Source of the DNA: Nephromyces sp. MM_2019
Taxonomy: Eukaryota > Apicomplexa > Aconoidasida > Nephromycida
Length of the DNA: 44,899 nucleotides
Assembly (NCBI GenBank): GCA_015657535.1
Contig: JADHZB010002114.1
Coordinates: forward strand, 2,141-47,039
Direction of reading: 5' to 3'
Shown: piece after piece, positions 11,716 through 25,233 of the stretch
How the letters are laid out: each line of letters starts with the position of its first letter
Position numbering within the stretch: position 1 is the first letter of the stretch
Position numbers and translations under genes: made by a program
The notes under the pieces: generated by a model
What the model was told of the DNA's origin: nothing
The model's input: the letters and a program-made list of their open reading frames with translations, nothing else
Database searches by the model: none

Positions 11716-14700
11716 ATGGACTGGAAAATGGCGTTGCTTGCAACCGGTTAGTTTTTTGGGGCTATTATGTGCCTAAACTTTATATGCCTCATTGATAAGC
11801 TATATATTTGCCTATCTATATAATATATCGATTGTATGTACACTAGTTTATGCTATATCTGGTGAAATATGTGTGTGCATAAAGATTCTCATATTTATAG
11901 CAGTTTTTATATACTATTTTCCAGTTGAGTCGATTTATTTTTGATACTTTGATTGTATGTGAGGTTTTTTGTGTGTTTTCCTAAACTGAGTGCTCCTGTT
12001 TTACAAAGTATTTATGTTCCGTTTTTCCCACTTAAGCCAGGAGCTGTTTTTCTCGATGTTCGTGTGGTAAATTTCATGTTTCAAGTGCTTCATTAGCTCA
12101 TTTTTTGATATTTTTTGGCAGTAATCTACCATTTTGCTGATATACCTTTGTTGCTCTTGAAGTTTATTTTTATGTGAAGACTTTGTCTATCCTGCAGGAA
12201 TGTATGGCTTTTTAGTGGTACAGCCTTTCAAAAAAGTGTGTGTGGCGTATATTTTGCTTCAAATGTGGGTTGTGCTGGATAATAGTCTTGAGAAAGCTGA
12301 TATTGTGAGCATCCTCTGTTGTCTGGTGTTTAGGTAGTGCCGTAGCTGCCGCTGCATTTGCATACTACCTTATGAGCTCGGAGCCTGAAGAAAAGGAAGC
12401 TCTAGCAAAGACCAATGAGGAAGCTCCTCTTGATTCGAAGACGGTGGGAGACATTTTAGGAGGAAATTAGCAGCCTTTATAGAGGGCTTTTTGCGATTAA
12501 GTTTTCCATTCTTACTCGTTTCGAATGCTGCTGTTGTGTCTGTGGAAATTATTTGGTTTGTGTTTGTGGAGAGTGTTTTTTATATGTTTTCTTACGACCT
12601 TACATCCTCATCCGGGCATATAACTATACATTGTGGGGTATTTTTGTCTGCAGATAACAAAGGAGAAATTATACAAGATAGTACAGGATGTGATTAAGGG
12701 ACAGGAGGAGTTGAAGACTTTCATTGAGGATTGGGCTAAGAAGATTAGCACCAATTCATACAGCTTTGAGGAGGTGTACGAGAAAATGCAGAAGTCTAAG
12801 CCTGCAGATGCTCTCGAGGCTTACGGTTTGGACTTGAATGAGCTTGACAAACTGCTCAATAAATACCAGAACCTTCCGTGTGAGTGCAGTTCTTCTGTGT
12901 AGCATGTGTATTTGAATTTTTGATGATTTTCGTGTTTTTTCGTATCGAAATTGGCCTTTTTTTTCACTTTATAGCTTTGTGAATACATTTTTCATCCTCA
13001 GCCTGTATTTATTTGATAACTTGGCCTTTTTTTTGAAAATGACTGGGGTGATCGAATTTAAGAGCTTCAAAAGGGTAAAAGAAGGTACCGGAGGTATATT
13101 TTCACTTTATCTAGCTTTTTCTCATCACTGTCTACTGGTGTAATCTTTTTTTGTGGAGAAGTAAGCAATGAAGAGGAAACATGAGAATATTGCCAAGAAA
13201 GAGCATTTTTTCTGATAAAACAGCAGTTTTTTTATTGCAACACTAGAAATCTACCCATGTTGTTGCAGGGGTACACAGTGCTTACCTGAAGATTATGGGA
13301 GCTTTTGATAACACGTAAGTCAATGCTGATTTTTCTTTCCTGGAAGATATTTAGTTACTTTGCTGTGTGCTGCTGTATATCTTCTGCAGCTCAGCTTCTT
13401 TCTTAGTCTGCAAGTCTTGATGTCTGCTGCTGCTATGTGTATTTTTAGCGAATATGGGGTATGGTCCCTATTATTAGGGCTTTTTCTGCTGATTTCTCGG
13501 ATTATCTTATCATTTTGGATTTGGTGTGTTATTTCACCCCATATATAGTCAATTTTCAAGTGTATTTCTGGAAGCTGTTATGTGTGTCGTGCTGGTGCAA
13601 TTTGAAGTGAATCGCAGCGTGTGTGCAATCCTTTCTTTGAATTTTCCTTGCGATGCGATTTAATCGTGTAATTTGGTTCAGTGTGTTAAAAATAGACGGT
13701 GTTTAAATGCATCTGTTGCTCTGCTTCTGATACGTCTTTGCTGTGGTTTTGATGAATTGCACTTATCTGCTTCTGATGTATTTTCTGCTGCTTCTTACGC
13801 ATTTCATTTTCTCCATCTGTTTCATCGTATTCCTGGTGTGTGCGTCACCCTGTGTATCAGCTCTACCTTTTACAATATCGTGTGTGTTTATATATCTCAC
13901 TTTTCCTTTTAATACTTATTCGTGCACCTTGTTTGAAGCATAAAGGATAGCTTTTTTTGAGTGTTCTTCTCATGCATACTTTTAAGTATCCCAAGCAGTA
14001 TTTCAAGCTGCTCATTAAGCGCCCCACACAGTGTGTGTGAGAGCAAGCTACCCCCACTGAGTGTATGTTGTTATAACCTTTTTGAAACCAATCTTCTCGA
14101 CTTATTCCTCTCATTTCTGTTAGCGAGTATACAGCAGCTTGCGCTAAAATTAGTTCTTCGGATTTACTTGCAATCCACGATCATATGGTAAAGGTGTTTC
14201 AGCAGTGTATAAAAGACGCAGAGGTACTAGCAAAGACGGTGAAACCCCTTGACCCTAAACTGCTCTCTATGGGTGAGTTAAACTCTCAGTTTCTTACTGA
14301 GTCGCGAAAGACTTGCTGCACCTTTTAACTCCCTCAAAAGAGTGACTTATTTGATTGTTTGTCTTCACTGCTCGCTTTTTTGTGTGTGTTCTTTCCTCGG
14401 TAGATGATTTTTTTACACTTTTGTTGGCTTTTCGTGGTTTTTTAGGTTCATGAAGGGCTTTCTATTCGTACTTTTCATGCGATTATATTAGTGTGTGATG
14501 ATGTGTATCTCTTGGCATTTTTTTGTGTTTTCTTGGATTCCTAGTCGAGATGCTCTCTCTTGTAGGGCTTGCAGTATCTCTGCTTCTGCTTTTTACGCCT
14601 TGAAGAATATCAAGCTGCGTGTGTGTCACTGCTTTTGTCATTATATTATCCCCCCTTCTTGCTGGTTCCTACTCTTGGGATTATCTTTTCGTTTCATTGC

Positions 14701-15750
14701 TTTTTATCTGCTTATTCAGGGGGTAAAGCTCTTCCGTTGTGTGTGTTTCTTTGAGTATTTATTCTTCTTTTATTGGTTAAAAGTTTTTAATTTTTTTGCT
14801 ACTCTTGAACAGCTGCTCAAGCAATCAGCTCCGCCAGCGTTACGCAGAAGTTCAATGTTCAACCCATAGATGTAGAGGGAGCTATTCAGATTCATCATCA
14901 GGAGCTTGCTGCGGTGCGTGCATTTGAAGCTGTTGATGGCTTTCTTTGCTTCTTTGATTGAATTTTCATTCTGGCAATTCTGTGTGAATTGGATGCTTTA
15001 TCATCTACATGTTTGGTTCCATGTGAAGCGTAAGCTGCTTGTTCATGAGATGTTATGTTGTAGCTTCCAATGATATCCTGTTTTATATTGAAGATTGAGT
15101 GTTATCGCTTATGTTTGTCGCGTTTTTTTACATGTTTTTGGTAAATTTTGCTACAAAATTGAGCGTTTTTGCGTGTTGCTGGTTTTTCAAAAAAAATTTG
15201 CACAATGGTAGGTAATTTTTTTAGAATATTTTTGTATGTTCCTGTGCAATCTGTGTTACTATTTCCAGCATATTCATAGTATCTCCTGGTTTTTTTGGAT
15301 TTTATTGGCATCTTTATGCCTTGTGCCGTTTACAAGCTATATGTCTCTTGGTGCAATTTCATGTGAACCGATTTTTTTGCATTAAAATTTCTTCCATCTT
15401 CACGCGTTTTCGCACACGATTTGACTGTCTGTTTTCCTAGGATCCTAAGTTCTCAATGATAACGCAGGAGATGCAAGAGACTATGCTTAAGCTAATTGAG
15501 TGAGTTTTTTTTTTTTTTTTCTTGGTCACTGGATATAGATTGTAGGATCTTTGTCGTACTCTTAGTTTCATTCTGAACCAGTGTGTTGCTTTTTTTCTGC
15601 CCATAAATGTGTAGGAATGCATCAGCTGGGAAGCTTATATGTAATGTTAGTGACTCTTTGCGAGATGATTCTACTTGTGCAGATGATTCGTGGCTGTTAA
15701 ACACTGATGTTTCCAAAAAGAAGCTTGAATGTGCGAATATTTCTTTATAG
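11716..15750 (+). CDS. Membrane-anchored helical protein, 8 exons, unknown function
   Basis: Family not recognised. Eight exons join in phase through GT-AG introns: 11716-11746, 12334-12443, 12654-12879, 13270-13315, 14124-14272, 14813-14913, 15441-15499 and 15615-15750. They give 858 nt, 285 residues. The start is the ATG at 11716 in AAAAATGG context, just inside an exon. Residues 6-24 are a hydrophobic, Ala-rich single membrane segment (LLATGSAVAAAAFAYYLM), followed by an acidic stretch at 26-45. The rest, 48-240, is charged and probably alpha-helical, with segments such as EKLYKIVQDVIKGQEELKTF and KVFQQCIKDAEVLAKTV. The tail (about 243-285) is polar, with four Cys and a KKK. The layout suggests a signal-anchored protein with its body in the cytosol or an intermembrane space; which membrane is unknown. 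The exon 2 donor (GTGGGA) is weak. Introns are T/G-rich, and one begins GTGAG followed by a run of 16 T (15505-15520). Confidence 0.85.
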
Positions 15751-18700
15751 CCCGTATGTACTATGATGAATTTGGCAGCCTCTGGGAGGCGAATTTTTTT
15801 CTGTGGCTTAAAATTGAGAATTGTATGACTGGTAGCTTCGCCTCTTTTTTTGAAAAATAGTTTGAATTTTATTCCCAAATGAGACGTGTTAGATGTTATC
15901 CACTTAGTTTCTCGTTATTTTCATCATCATCATCATGTTAGTCTTATCATCATTATCAATTTTGTTTCTAGTAATTTTCTAGTTAGTTTCATCATCTTCA
16001 GCCGTCCTTTGTATGTTTCATTTTAGTCTGTACTGTTTTCTCTGCTGGTTTAGCAGCTTTGCTTATGAATACCCCCCTTCATGCGTAGAATATCTCTGTG
16101 TTCACCTTGAGGTGCCTTGCTGATGCTCTGAACTTCCTGGGCGGCTTCCATGTCCCCTTGGGATGCCGTCTAGTCTGAAGTTTAGAGTGTAGACACGTGC
16201 ATCGAGGAGGAGCTTACAGATTCCGTTTGGGTATTTGAAAGTCCCTATAACTTTGATGTGTCTTTTTCTCGTCTATTGGAATCGGAGCAATAAAATTCTT
16301 TAATGGCATTCTTCTCATTGATATCTTTGTACAGAGTAACGACTCCAATGTCTCGCTCCTAATAATGCTGCAAGAAGAATTTGCTGACCAAAGCAGGGAT
16401 TTTGGCCTTCTCAATTGTGTCTTGTTATGCATAAATTACAGCACGCAATTAGATAGATTGGCGGTCTTATCCTTCCATGAGCTTGAAGCCACTGGCATGT
16501 TTATTTTAATGTTTAGAATATTATTTGTGTTCCCGACGCTTTATGCTCAGATAGTTTCCCGGATAATTTTCGTTTGTTTTTCTGCCTTTGCTTTTACGTG
16601 ACTGTAGAAAACAATAGACTCTGTGTGTTCGTATTCATTGGAAGTTGCTGCACGTGTTGTATTCACCTACCTCATTCTTGTTGTCATTTAACTCACCGGG
16701 GCTATTAGTGCTGTGGTTACTCGGCTATTTGCTTAACCTTGGAAGCTCATCATTCCAAACTGTAAGATGGTAGATCGATCTATAGCCTCAACATTTTCTG
16801 ACTACATCTTTCTCTTTCTAGGAGCCGGGAACGCATGCTGCTGCTTCTATCTCTAGTGGTAGTGATCGGTGTATAAGTGCCGTAATTGAAAAATCGCGTA
16901 TAGTATCACTATGTTTGGTGTGGATAGTGTTGTAGTTTTCTTCTTCCGGCCTTTTAATATGGCATATTATATTATCTGTGTGTGGAGTTGATTGACTCAT
17001 TGGGGTTTTTCTACCCTCTGGTATGTTTCACTGAAGCCAAGATACTATGCATAGTAGGGCTTTTCATCAATTGTGAGAGTGGGGCTAGTTTGGCAGCGTT
17101 TGTATTTATGCAGAAATGACGTGTATAAGCGATCGATTAATCACCTGGAGAGGGGCAGAACGGAATTTTCTTGACTGTATGCATGTGTTGAGATAGCGAA
17201 AGGGGTTGAAGTTTCAAGGACAACAGTTTTGTTGGAACTTTTTATACCTGCCATTTAATATGAAAATTTACGAGATGATGGGACCTCTAACATAATGGAT
17301 CGAAATCTGATGATTTAGATGTTCCATGCTTTTGTTATGTATATTCTCGTATGCAGTGGGATTCCACTTTTGTTGGTTCGAGCTTTTTATTTTCCACTTC
17401 TTATACGACCTGCAGGTGCGGCCGTTGTCTTGTTTGAGTGCTTTATATACAATGGAAACTGCCCTCTCTTATATCTGAAAAATAAATATGTGCGTTCCGT
17501 TTAAGACTTAAAACCCGCACCTTCTTCCATAAAATTGACTAGCGCTGATATTCTGGATTCTTTGAAGGATTGCCAATTGGTATCCTCTAAAAGTATTGTG
17601 TGAAAAATGTAGAAAGGAGAGTCAGTTGCTCATTATTGTTTACACCAATTTTAGCTAGATGTTTAGGTTTGGTTGCAGCGGATTTACTAGCGAAGAAACG
17701 AAAATTGACGCTGTTCTACCAGCAGAACAATTTAATTCGAAAATTTTGGGAGGAATGAACAATTCTGTTTCCCGTTGCCACAGGGATCAAGTATGCCCCC
17801 GTTACTCCTGAAAGTCTTGTAAATTTCATTAGTAGCAACTAGTTTCGCTGTCGTATTGCATTCCCCCCCGGTAGAAGCTGAAACACCGATTAGAAGGTGA
17901 TGACACAACTATAGGGGTGAATTTCCAGGAAGAGGCATGATTGCTTAAAGTGTATCATCGGCGGTTTCATCTCAGCAAAGCCGAGCAGAATCAAGTGTGC
18001 CTGTGGCTCTATTATGGAATGTTCCAATGGAAGCTGCACGGGGTTTAGCGTTGGCAAAGGAGCCTCGTAGCCCCTTAGAACTTCGTTTAAATTTTTGCGC
18101 TTGTAGTGACGTTTCGTACTAGTCTTGAAGTTTGGAATACTACATGTTCAGGTCGGTCAATAGACGTAGCACACAGAGTAACAGCTGTCCCTATACCAGG
18201 CGAAACCTCTTTCCTTGTATTATTGGGAATGCTTCGGTGTGTTGGGTTATCAGTTAGCCGCATCATTATTCAATCGATATATTCATTCAGCACGCCCAAG
18301 TGCCACCCCTGCATTTATTTTTGCAGGCTTCAGCGTGCTCATGGCAATTTCTCGCTTCAAACCCTGGAATTTAGAACTTTGAGGGTCATGGGTTGGGGTT
18401 ACGATCCTGAGATGCGATGTCCTGCCCTGTAGGAAAGCTTTGTTTGATGTTTGTACGACCTCACGGCTTAGCACGGGTGCAATATAGATTTGGAATGAGG
18501 CAAGGCTGCTGTATCGAGTAGTCTGTCAATGTTTCTTTTTGTATTTTCCCATGTTAGACTTCCCGGGTAATGCTACGATCACTAATCGATTTTGTGTATT
18601 GTTTCGCTGAGTTGCGGATTGATTCGCGACATTGCTGCTTTCATTTTTCAACTTTTCCACTTTTTTTCGAGGTTCGTTCAGATTCTTCCTACTTTGTGCG

Positions 18701-20281
18701 ATGATTGCTGTTTTGAGTTACTTTTAAACGAGGAGGCCCCGGGTTTCCTGGTAATCCTGGGCACCTCTGGCACACATTCGTTGTGTAGATGTACTACTTG
18801 CTTTTTTCATCATCTCCAATGTTCAGTTGAGCATACCTGTCCGTTATGCTCACGGGGTGCTACTGCTCGCTGGAAAAACGAGATTTACGGTAGCGCAGGG
18901 GCGAGGTAGCTAATTTTTTGATGAAACGAAACTGGTATCTTCATTCTGCTTGCAAATTCTACTCTGAGGCATCGTCACCTGCTAGAGCTGACACTGCTAG
19001 CTCGCGGGTAAGACGTAATTTCATATAAAAAGAGGCGATTTTTAATGCATTTTTATTAGCTTCGACTACTGAATCAACCCAAAAAGAGCATAGTTGGCTG
19101 CTCTGTTTCTAGGTTACGCGCAAAAATCTACTGGTTGTTACCATCCCTACGGTCGGGCTAGCTGTCTCGGCTATATTGTGTACGCTAGAGTACACATGGA
19201 TGTTATGAATTTGTGTGTACCATGGGTCAAATACAGTTTTGACAGTTTTTTACGCATAAAGCAAGGCCCTAGACTTCTCTGTGGAACTTCTGGCTACATT
19301 AGTACCTTGCACTTTCGATTCTTTCCGAATACGTTTCATCTCCTTGATGAAAGCCTGGCAGAATTACATGTGCGGCTACATGTAGGTTATAGAGAATTCA
19401 AGCAGTATAATTTTTTCCTCATGAAATACTCTGCAGTGTTCAATACTGAGCAATCTGTGTTGTCTTCAGTACTCTCATCGTGGAGCAGCATATCTCCTAG
19501 ATTTAGTGTGCAAAATGGAATTTGTGGTCTCAAGCTGGCTGCAGCATGGTACAATGAGCTTGCTAGTAATCTTGGAACACCGTAATTGCCAACAAATATT
19601 CATGCCTAATATCATTGAGGGAGAATATATCTGGTGAAAAGGTAAGTAACTGAGTTGAATTATTTACGTTACGTTAATAGTCAGCACCACCGATGCTTGA
19701 TAGCAAGTTGAGTCATCCTGGTAGGTCAACGTCCTTTTTGCAGCGATCAAGTAATAGTATGCAATTAGGCTCATAAAGCTTGGGTGCTATTATGTACGTA
19801 TAGCTAGAACACTGTGCTTCATGGGAAGCATTCCAGGCCCCTAGTCTGCAAATCCTGTTGGCCACCTTAAGTGAAGCAGCACGTGCACCCTGAAATATTA
19901 GGAGGCAAGCGACACCTTGAAATCGGTCTGGTGCCGAGTTGCATGAGTATTGACACTCAAGTGTAGGAATAATCCGTGACAAATACGCACGGCACAAGAT
20001 GTTCCAAGTAGGACGATCTCATCTGCCGCTATCTTGATTTTAAACTTGCACCGCGATTTGTATGCTTGAACTTTGAAGATGGCTTTTGTGACCTGAGCAC
20101 AATTAAGGTCGTGTTCAAGCGAATTGCTTCATCGGCAAAAGTCTCAATCTTCAATACATTATTACACTTGTGAGTTGCTTCCATTCCAAAAATAATACTA
20201 CAGCTATCAAGTATGTCTCGATGTTCCATATTGTATGCCATAATATTCTAGTAGCAAGCTTCTCATGCTGTGGTCTCTGTG
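15751..20281. other. Stretch without a supported gene, upstream of COG6
   Basis: This holds the 3' flank of the eight-exon gene and the 5' flank of COG6. A CATCAT run lies near 15925. The longest open frame is 164 codons on plus (19094-19585); it follows a stop directly, has no early ATG and shows no motif. A 108-codon plus frame (18106-18432) and a 72-residue minus frame with a true ATG (16214-16432) are also unconvincing. A spliced leader of COG6 may lie here: AG dinucleotides precede 20255, just after an in-frame TAG at 20252-20254. Confidence 0.45.
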
Positions 20282-23200
20282 ATGGTTGTCACATCTGAAT
20301 TGAGGGATTCGTGCGATGTCGCTACCCCCAGTTATCGAGATGATGGCAAAGGCAGCGGAGAGGAGGCATCAAACGCATCAGACCGGAAGGAGAACAACTT
20401 CCTCCACGAGTTTTCCAATAGTTTTCGTGCCCCACGTGACGATGGGACTACCCAAGTACTCCCAGCTGCAGGATTTCTTGCATCGAGCAGTAATGGCGAG
20501 TTATCTACTGGAAAACTGCGGAAATCTTCTGCTGTTGAAATATTTGTGAATTTCGTACAAACCCTTACGCCTTCTAAGGAAGAAGAATCTCGTTGCACAG
20601 AATTCCTATCTTTAGCAACTACGAATGATGTGTCATCAACGCGCAAATCCTTGAAGTGCATACTTGACAAGAGCAAAGCTGAAGCTCTAGAAACTTTTTT
20701 GAAGACAATAGCTCCTCTCAAAGATCTGGTTACCACGCTAAAGTGTTCTGTAGATGAAGTGCATCGGGAGATATGCGAGGTAATGAGGTTTCTTTCGCTC
20801 GCGAAGTCAATTACTGTTGAGCTTTATGATATTTACGACTGGTATTTTTTTATACCAAGGCTCTAGTGATAATTTGTCATTTTTTGATTAAAGTCCCTTG
20901 CTTGCCAACTGCAGCTCTGGCGTACTTTTCTACTTTTTTTTACCCCTTGATTTTGTTTACATTCGACAATCTCTAGGGAAATTTTAGCAGCTTGATGAGC
21001 AGGGGGACTTGTCGTGCAGCTGTGTAAATTTTGAACCGAAACGTTACCATGCTGAAATATTTAAAATCGTTTAACTCTACAGGCCACCGTAATATGATTT
21101 CTACTCGTTGGCTTTTGAAATGTAAAAGTATTTAGGCCGCTTCTGTTATGGCGTATCGTATGCTGCATAAATGATAAAGTTTTACGGCCCAGGACTATGG
21201 GTAATTTTCAGTCCTAAACGAGCACATTAGTTCGTAGCATCTATGAGTTACATGCCAAGTCACAAAGCACATGAAAACTACTTCATTTGTATATTCTCAC
21301 AGGTATCCAAAAATTTGGATGAGGATCTAGGACCTCTTCAGCGAGTAGACTTGAAGGCAAAATCTTTGTACAAAGAGAGAGATTCTTTAATGCTGAAGAA
21401 AAAGTTGTATAATGAGTATTTCGGTGGTTTGCATATTTCTGAGAAGAGTCTTGAGCTGCTGACTAGCCCCTATCAGGAAATAAATGATGAACTCTTCAAA
21501 GCCTTTGAAGAATTACTGAGATCAAAGTCTAATGCTGAATGGGTTGTCAGGTCCTTGAAGAGTGACTCATACTCAGATAAGGGGGGTGAATTACTTCAAC
21601 AAATTATGGACCTCTGTGATATCGCCTTTGAACGATTATTTAGCAAGTCCATCTCGTTGATTCGATCGAGCTATGGTGTCGGCAACTCAGGTGGTCATAA
21701 ACCAATTGGCCGTTCTGCTGATCGAGTCCAGGTTGCCACGTTGCAGGAATCTTTTTCAGGAAAAGAAAAAGATCAAGATGTACTTACACCCAAATCCTAT
21801 TTATCTTTGGAAAAGCTTAAGGAGGATGATATTTTGTCTCATTCCAGCGCACAAGCACCTTATGAGGGAAGCAATATCTCCATCTCTCAGGAAGATCAAG
21901 CTTTGCATAGCCATCAATTAACTCATTCTGGATTGAATGAACTTCTTATATCTGATGCAGATAAGAAAGTTTTGAAAGTTCTTTCATTGCTTAGAGATCG
22001 ATTGGATTGCTTCAATCCATGCGTGAAGGAGATTGCAAAAGTTCGTCGCTACTCTCTGCTGCACAGATTTCATCAGCGAACATTCTCCGGGACCCAAGCA
22101 GCGACAACGGCCTATAGCAAGAATCCAATGGATTTACTGACCTACGACCCTTTTAGGTATATAAGCGATATGTTAGTATGGATACATGAGCAAGCTTCAT
22201 TGGAAATGAGTTTTGCTATTGCTTTGAAAGAGGTTCTGGATGCACCTGAGAGCGCTGATGCCATGCACGATTTGCCCTACTATGGAGGTCGTCTAAATTC
22301 AGAAAAAATTACAATTTCCACTGTTAATAAGGGTGATAGCTCTAGATCACTTGATACGAAGCTTATCGAAGAAGATCGGACCAATATGAAGCCCGTAAAA
22401 GTCCATGAATTTTGCGATAAAGTTTCTGCTGAAATACAGCGGGAGGTAGATGGTAGCCAGTATAATATGGATACCAGATATAAGCCTACTAAAGTTCTGG
22501 CGACGTCAACTTTTTTGAGCGTGTCATCATCACCTACTTATCCTCTCTTCTTTGATGAGGATGGTAATAATGTTGCAGAACATATATCCCCTTCCAGTAA
22601 GTCTACCCCACACACACTTTCTACTGGGCAAACTCAGGAGCCTGTGGAATTTGCGCGTCTCTCGAGTGATGAAACTTCAAGCGTTTATTCGGGCAAGAAA
22701 GCAGAGGGTAGCAAACTGATTGGTGTAGCAAAGGCACGTAATAACTACGTTGTTTCCGAGGGGTCTCAGAGAGCATCTATGGAGGGTTTACCTCCCTCAG
22801 AAATAAATATGAGGCCTTCATCTCGAGGGAAAATATTAGAGGGAGATGATGTCTATCTTGATCCTCAGTATGTGCTAGATTATGTATTTGAAGGGATATG
22901 CCATCCATTCAAGACTCGCGTGCAGCAGTGCCTGGCTGGTCGATCGTCTATTATCATTATCTTCAAATTGTACGAGATGTTTTCATTAATGATATATGCC
23001 TTTATGCCACACATGTCTATAAAAGCGCAGGAGATTGCCTCACGTTTAGCGTATTCAACCACTGCAAAAAAGTTACTGCAAGAAGTGGATGAAGGTAAAG
23101 ATCGCTTCTTGTATTTTTCAGCTGATGAAGTACTGAATTGTCAGAAGGATTCATCTGCCGTAAGGCAACAAGTTGTTGAATCTAATGGAATTAAGGAGGG

Positions 23201-25233
23201 GTTTAGTGATATATCCAATCACAGTACGAGAAATTATATTGATCAGAATGGAGGGAAAATTGCCAACTTGCTTACTACAGAAGAGGAGACGTGGAGTTCT
23301 AAGAAATTATCGAGTCTTCAAACCGGGATGTTCAAGGCATTTCAGGAAATGAAGCGCCCGATCTTCGTTGAAACATTGGAGAGCTTGAAGTGCTCTGCAT
23401 ATCTTTACTTCAATGAACTTTTAGAGGCGAAGACACCGGATGGGAAGGGTTTGCCTCTACCCTTGATGTTCTCTCCAGAGCTTACTCCCCCGCAATTTGT
23501 TGTTGATTCAACGAATATCCTAAAGGAAATATTAGATATCTATCAGTGCAGGTTTATTCCGTTTGATAATGACTTTTCTTTAACCTTAGACGCCCTCGTA
23601 AATCCTGTCATCAACTTTTCTCGCAAGGTCTCCACGTCTTTACCATCCCCGGACCGCCATATCTATTTGATAAACTCGTTCTGGTTCATCCAGCAAGCAC
23701 TAACAGGATATGAATTTTCGGTAAGTGCCTGGGAGGTGAAATTTAATGAACTCAGTGGGTGGGTTCTCCGTGAAACTGGGTTTGTTAGTGTGTATTTAGA
23801 GAAGGAAGAATGAGGAGATGAGTTGATGGCGTATCAAGCGAGAAACAGAAAGCTATCAGAGAATGGAAAAGAACATTACAATGAAGCCTGGAATAAAAAT
23901 TGAGTTGATTGATATAGATTTTATTTTTCAAACGGATATATCTTGAAGATAAGAATTGGGTACAAGCACAGAACAAAAAAGTATACCGAACTATAGGTTC
24001 ATAAATGCAGAATATGCATTTGATAAGTTTTATGCAGAAAAATTAGGATTAAGGAAATTTATTAGCAAGCTACATAACTTTGCAAAGAACGATGTTATTG
24101 AGCATTTAATATCCTTACTTAATCTATAGTGTAAAACGCTGAGAGTGGAAGTTTGCTTGAGTAGTATTGTGGGTTATCTGTTCTCTTTAGCTTTACCGCG
24201 GCGAAATTACATAGAAATAGAATGCGAGCCAAATTTGTTTTGCACATAGTGCAAATCTTGCAATATCTAAAAGCTCCCGTGAGCCCCACTGTACTAATAC
24301 CATCTGGCTCCATTACGTCTATTAATACCGTGAGACTTGGTTGTGAAATATACAGTTAAAGCTAATTAATAGCTAGGAGTTATTTTCATTTTTCAAATTT
24401 CCGGTGGAACACCTTGGAAATTTACATTTTTGCAATTTGAGCTTCCTACAGCTATAGCTTGAAATATTGGAGGTTGAGATATGTGAAGCCACATCATCTG
24501 CCCGCAGTTTTTTCTCTAACAAAGCATAAATGTATTCCCAGCTGGCTAAAAAGTTTGACCTATGAATTTGCTTATCATTTTTCGTATGTCTTACTTGAAT
24601 TAAGGCAGATTTTTCCAAATCTTTCTTTGATTAGACGCAGCTTTGCAGTTACATTCTCAATTATCACATGCGCGATTCTGGTGTGGGTAGTATGATTCTC
24701 CATACCATAGCCCTTAACCCATTAGTGGCATAATTCGCATCTTTTGATTTATCTTCATGTTGTAAAGCCTATGCTGACTAGCTACCTAATAAATGTGTCT
24801 ATTTGATATGCGACTTTAGGTTTCGAAGGTTAATTTGATTGTCTCTCTCATAGAGGAGCAGATGAACATTCTGGTGAAATTACAAGCTGAGATGGTGCTG
24901 GACAGTGTAGGTTTCCTTTATCGCTTGCAAGCCCTTCAAAGAGGGCTCGATCAAGTAAATAAGCCACCTGCAACGTTAGAGGCTTTTCAGTTTAACTCTC
25001 TGTCAATTTGTTTCCACAAATTTTATGCACTATTTCCACCCCCAGAGAAAAAATTGCATCTGCGCTTGTTGGATAAACTGATGGCGAAAGTTTTACGAAA
25101 GGAAGCGCAAAAGAGGGTATCACACCGTATCCTGGATGGCTATAAGATCCTCTTTGAGTTTTCCACGAATGTGCTTCAAATGCAAGAGATGCTACAAGCT
25201 CCAAATCTTATTCGTTCTCTACTTGAGGTGTAA
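20282..25233 (+). CDS. COG6: Conserved oligomeric Golgi complex subunit 6
   Basis: COG6 belongs to lobe B of the COG complex, which tethers retrograde vesicles at Golgi cisternae and keeps glycosylation enzymes in place. Three exons join in phase 0: 20282-20779, 21303-23720 and 24820-25233, giving 1109 residues. The ATG at 20282 is the first after an in-frame TAG at 20252. Residues 1-80 are polar and disordered. About 80-250 is the helical N-terminal domain, rich in Leu, Lys and Glu. A Ser/Gln/Asp-rich insert covers about 290-385. The family block follows, with LLRDRLDCFNPC and, at about residue 448, DPFRYISDMLVWIHEQASLE, matching the conserved DP.RY..DML.W.H motif. A second polar insert spans about 520-700. 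The C-terminal helical region continues through exon 3 (LLDKLMAKVLRKEAQKRVSH). The protein is well above the roughly 650-840 residues of human and yeast COG6 because of the inserts. Donors are GTAATG and GTAAGT. Confidence 0.9.

Noticed and set aside
16140..16440. Possible degenerate transposon coding sequence on minus
   Set aside because: Open pieces occur in several frames, but no catalytic motif, terminal repeat or target duplication was seen.
19094..19585. 164-codon open frame on plus
   Set aside because: It begins right after a stop, has no early ATG and no motif or clear splice context. About one frame of this size is plausible by chance in 45 kb of T-rich DNA.
20316..20736. Frames of 77 and 134 residues overlapping COG6 exon 1
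   Set aside because: Shadow frames of an exon whose main frame continues in phase into the COG6 family block.
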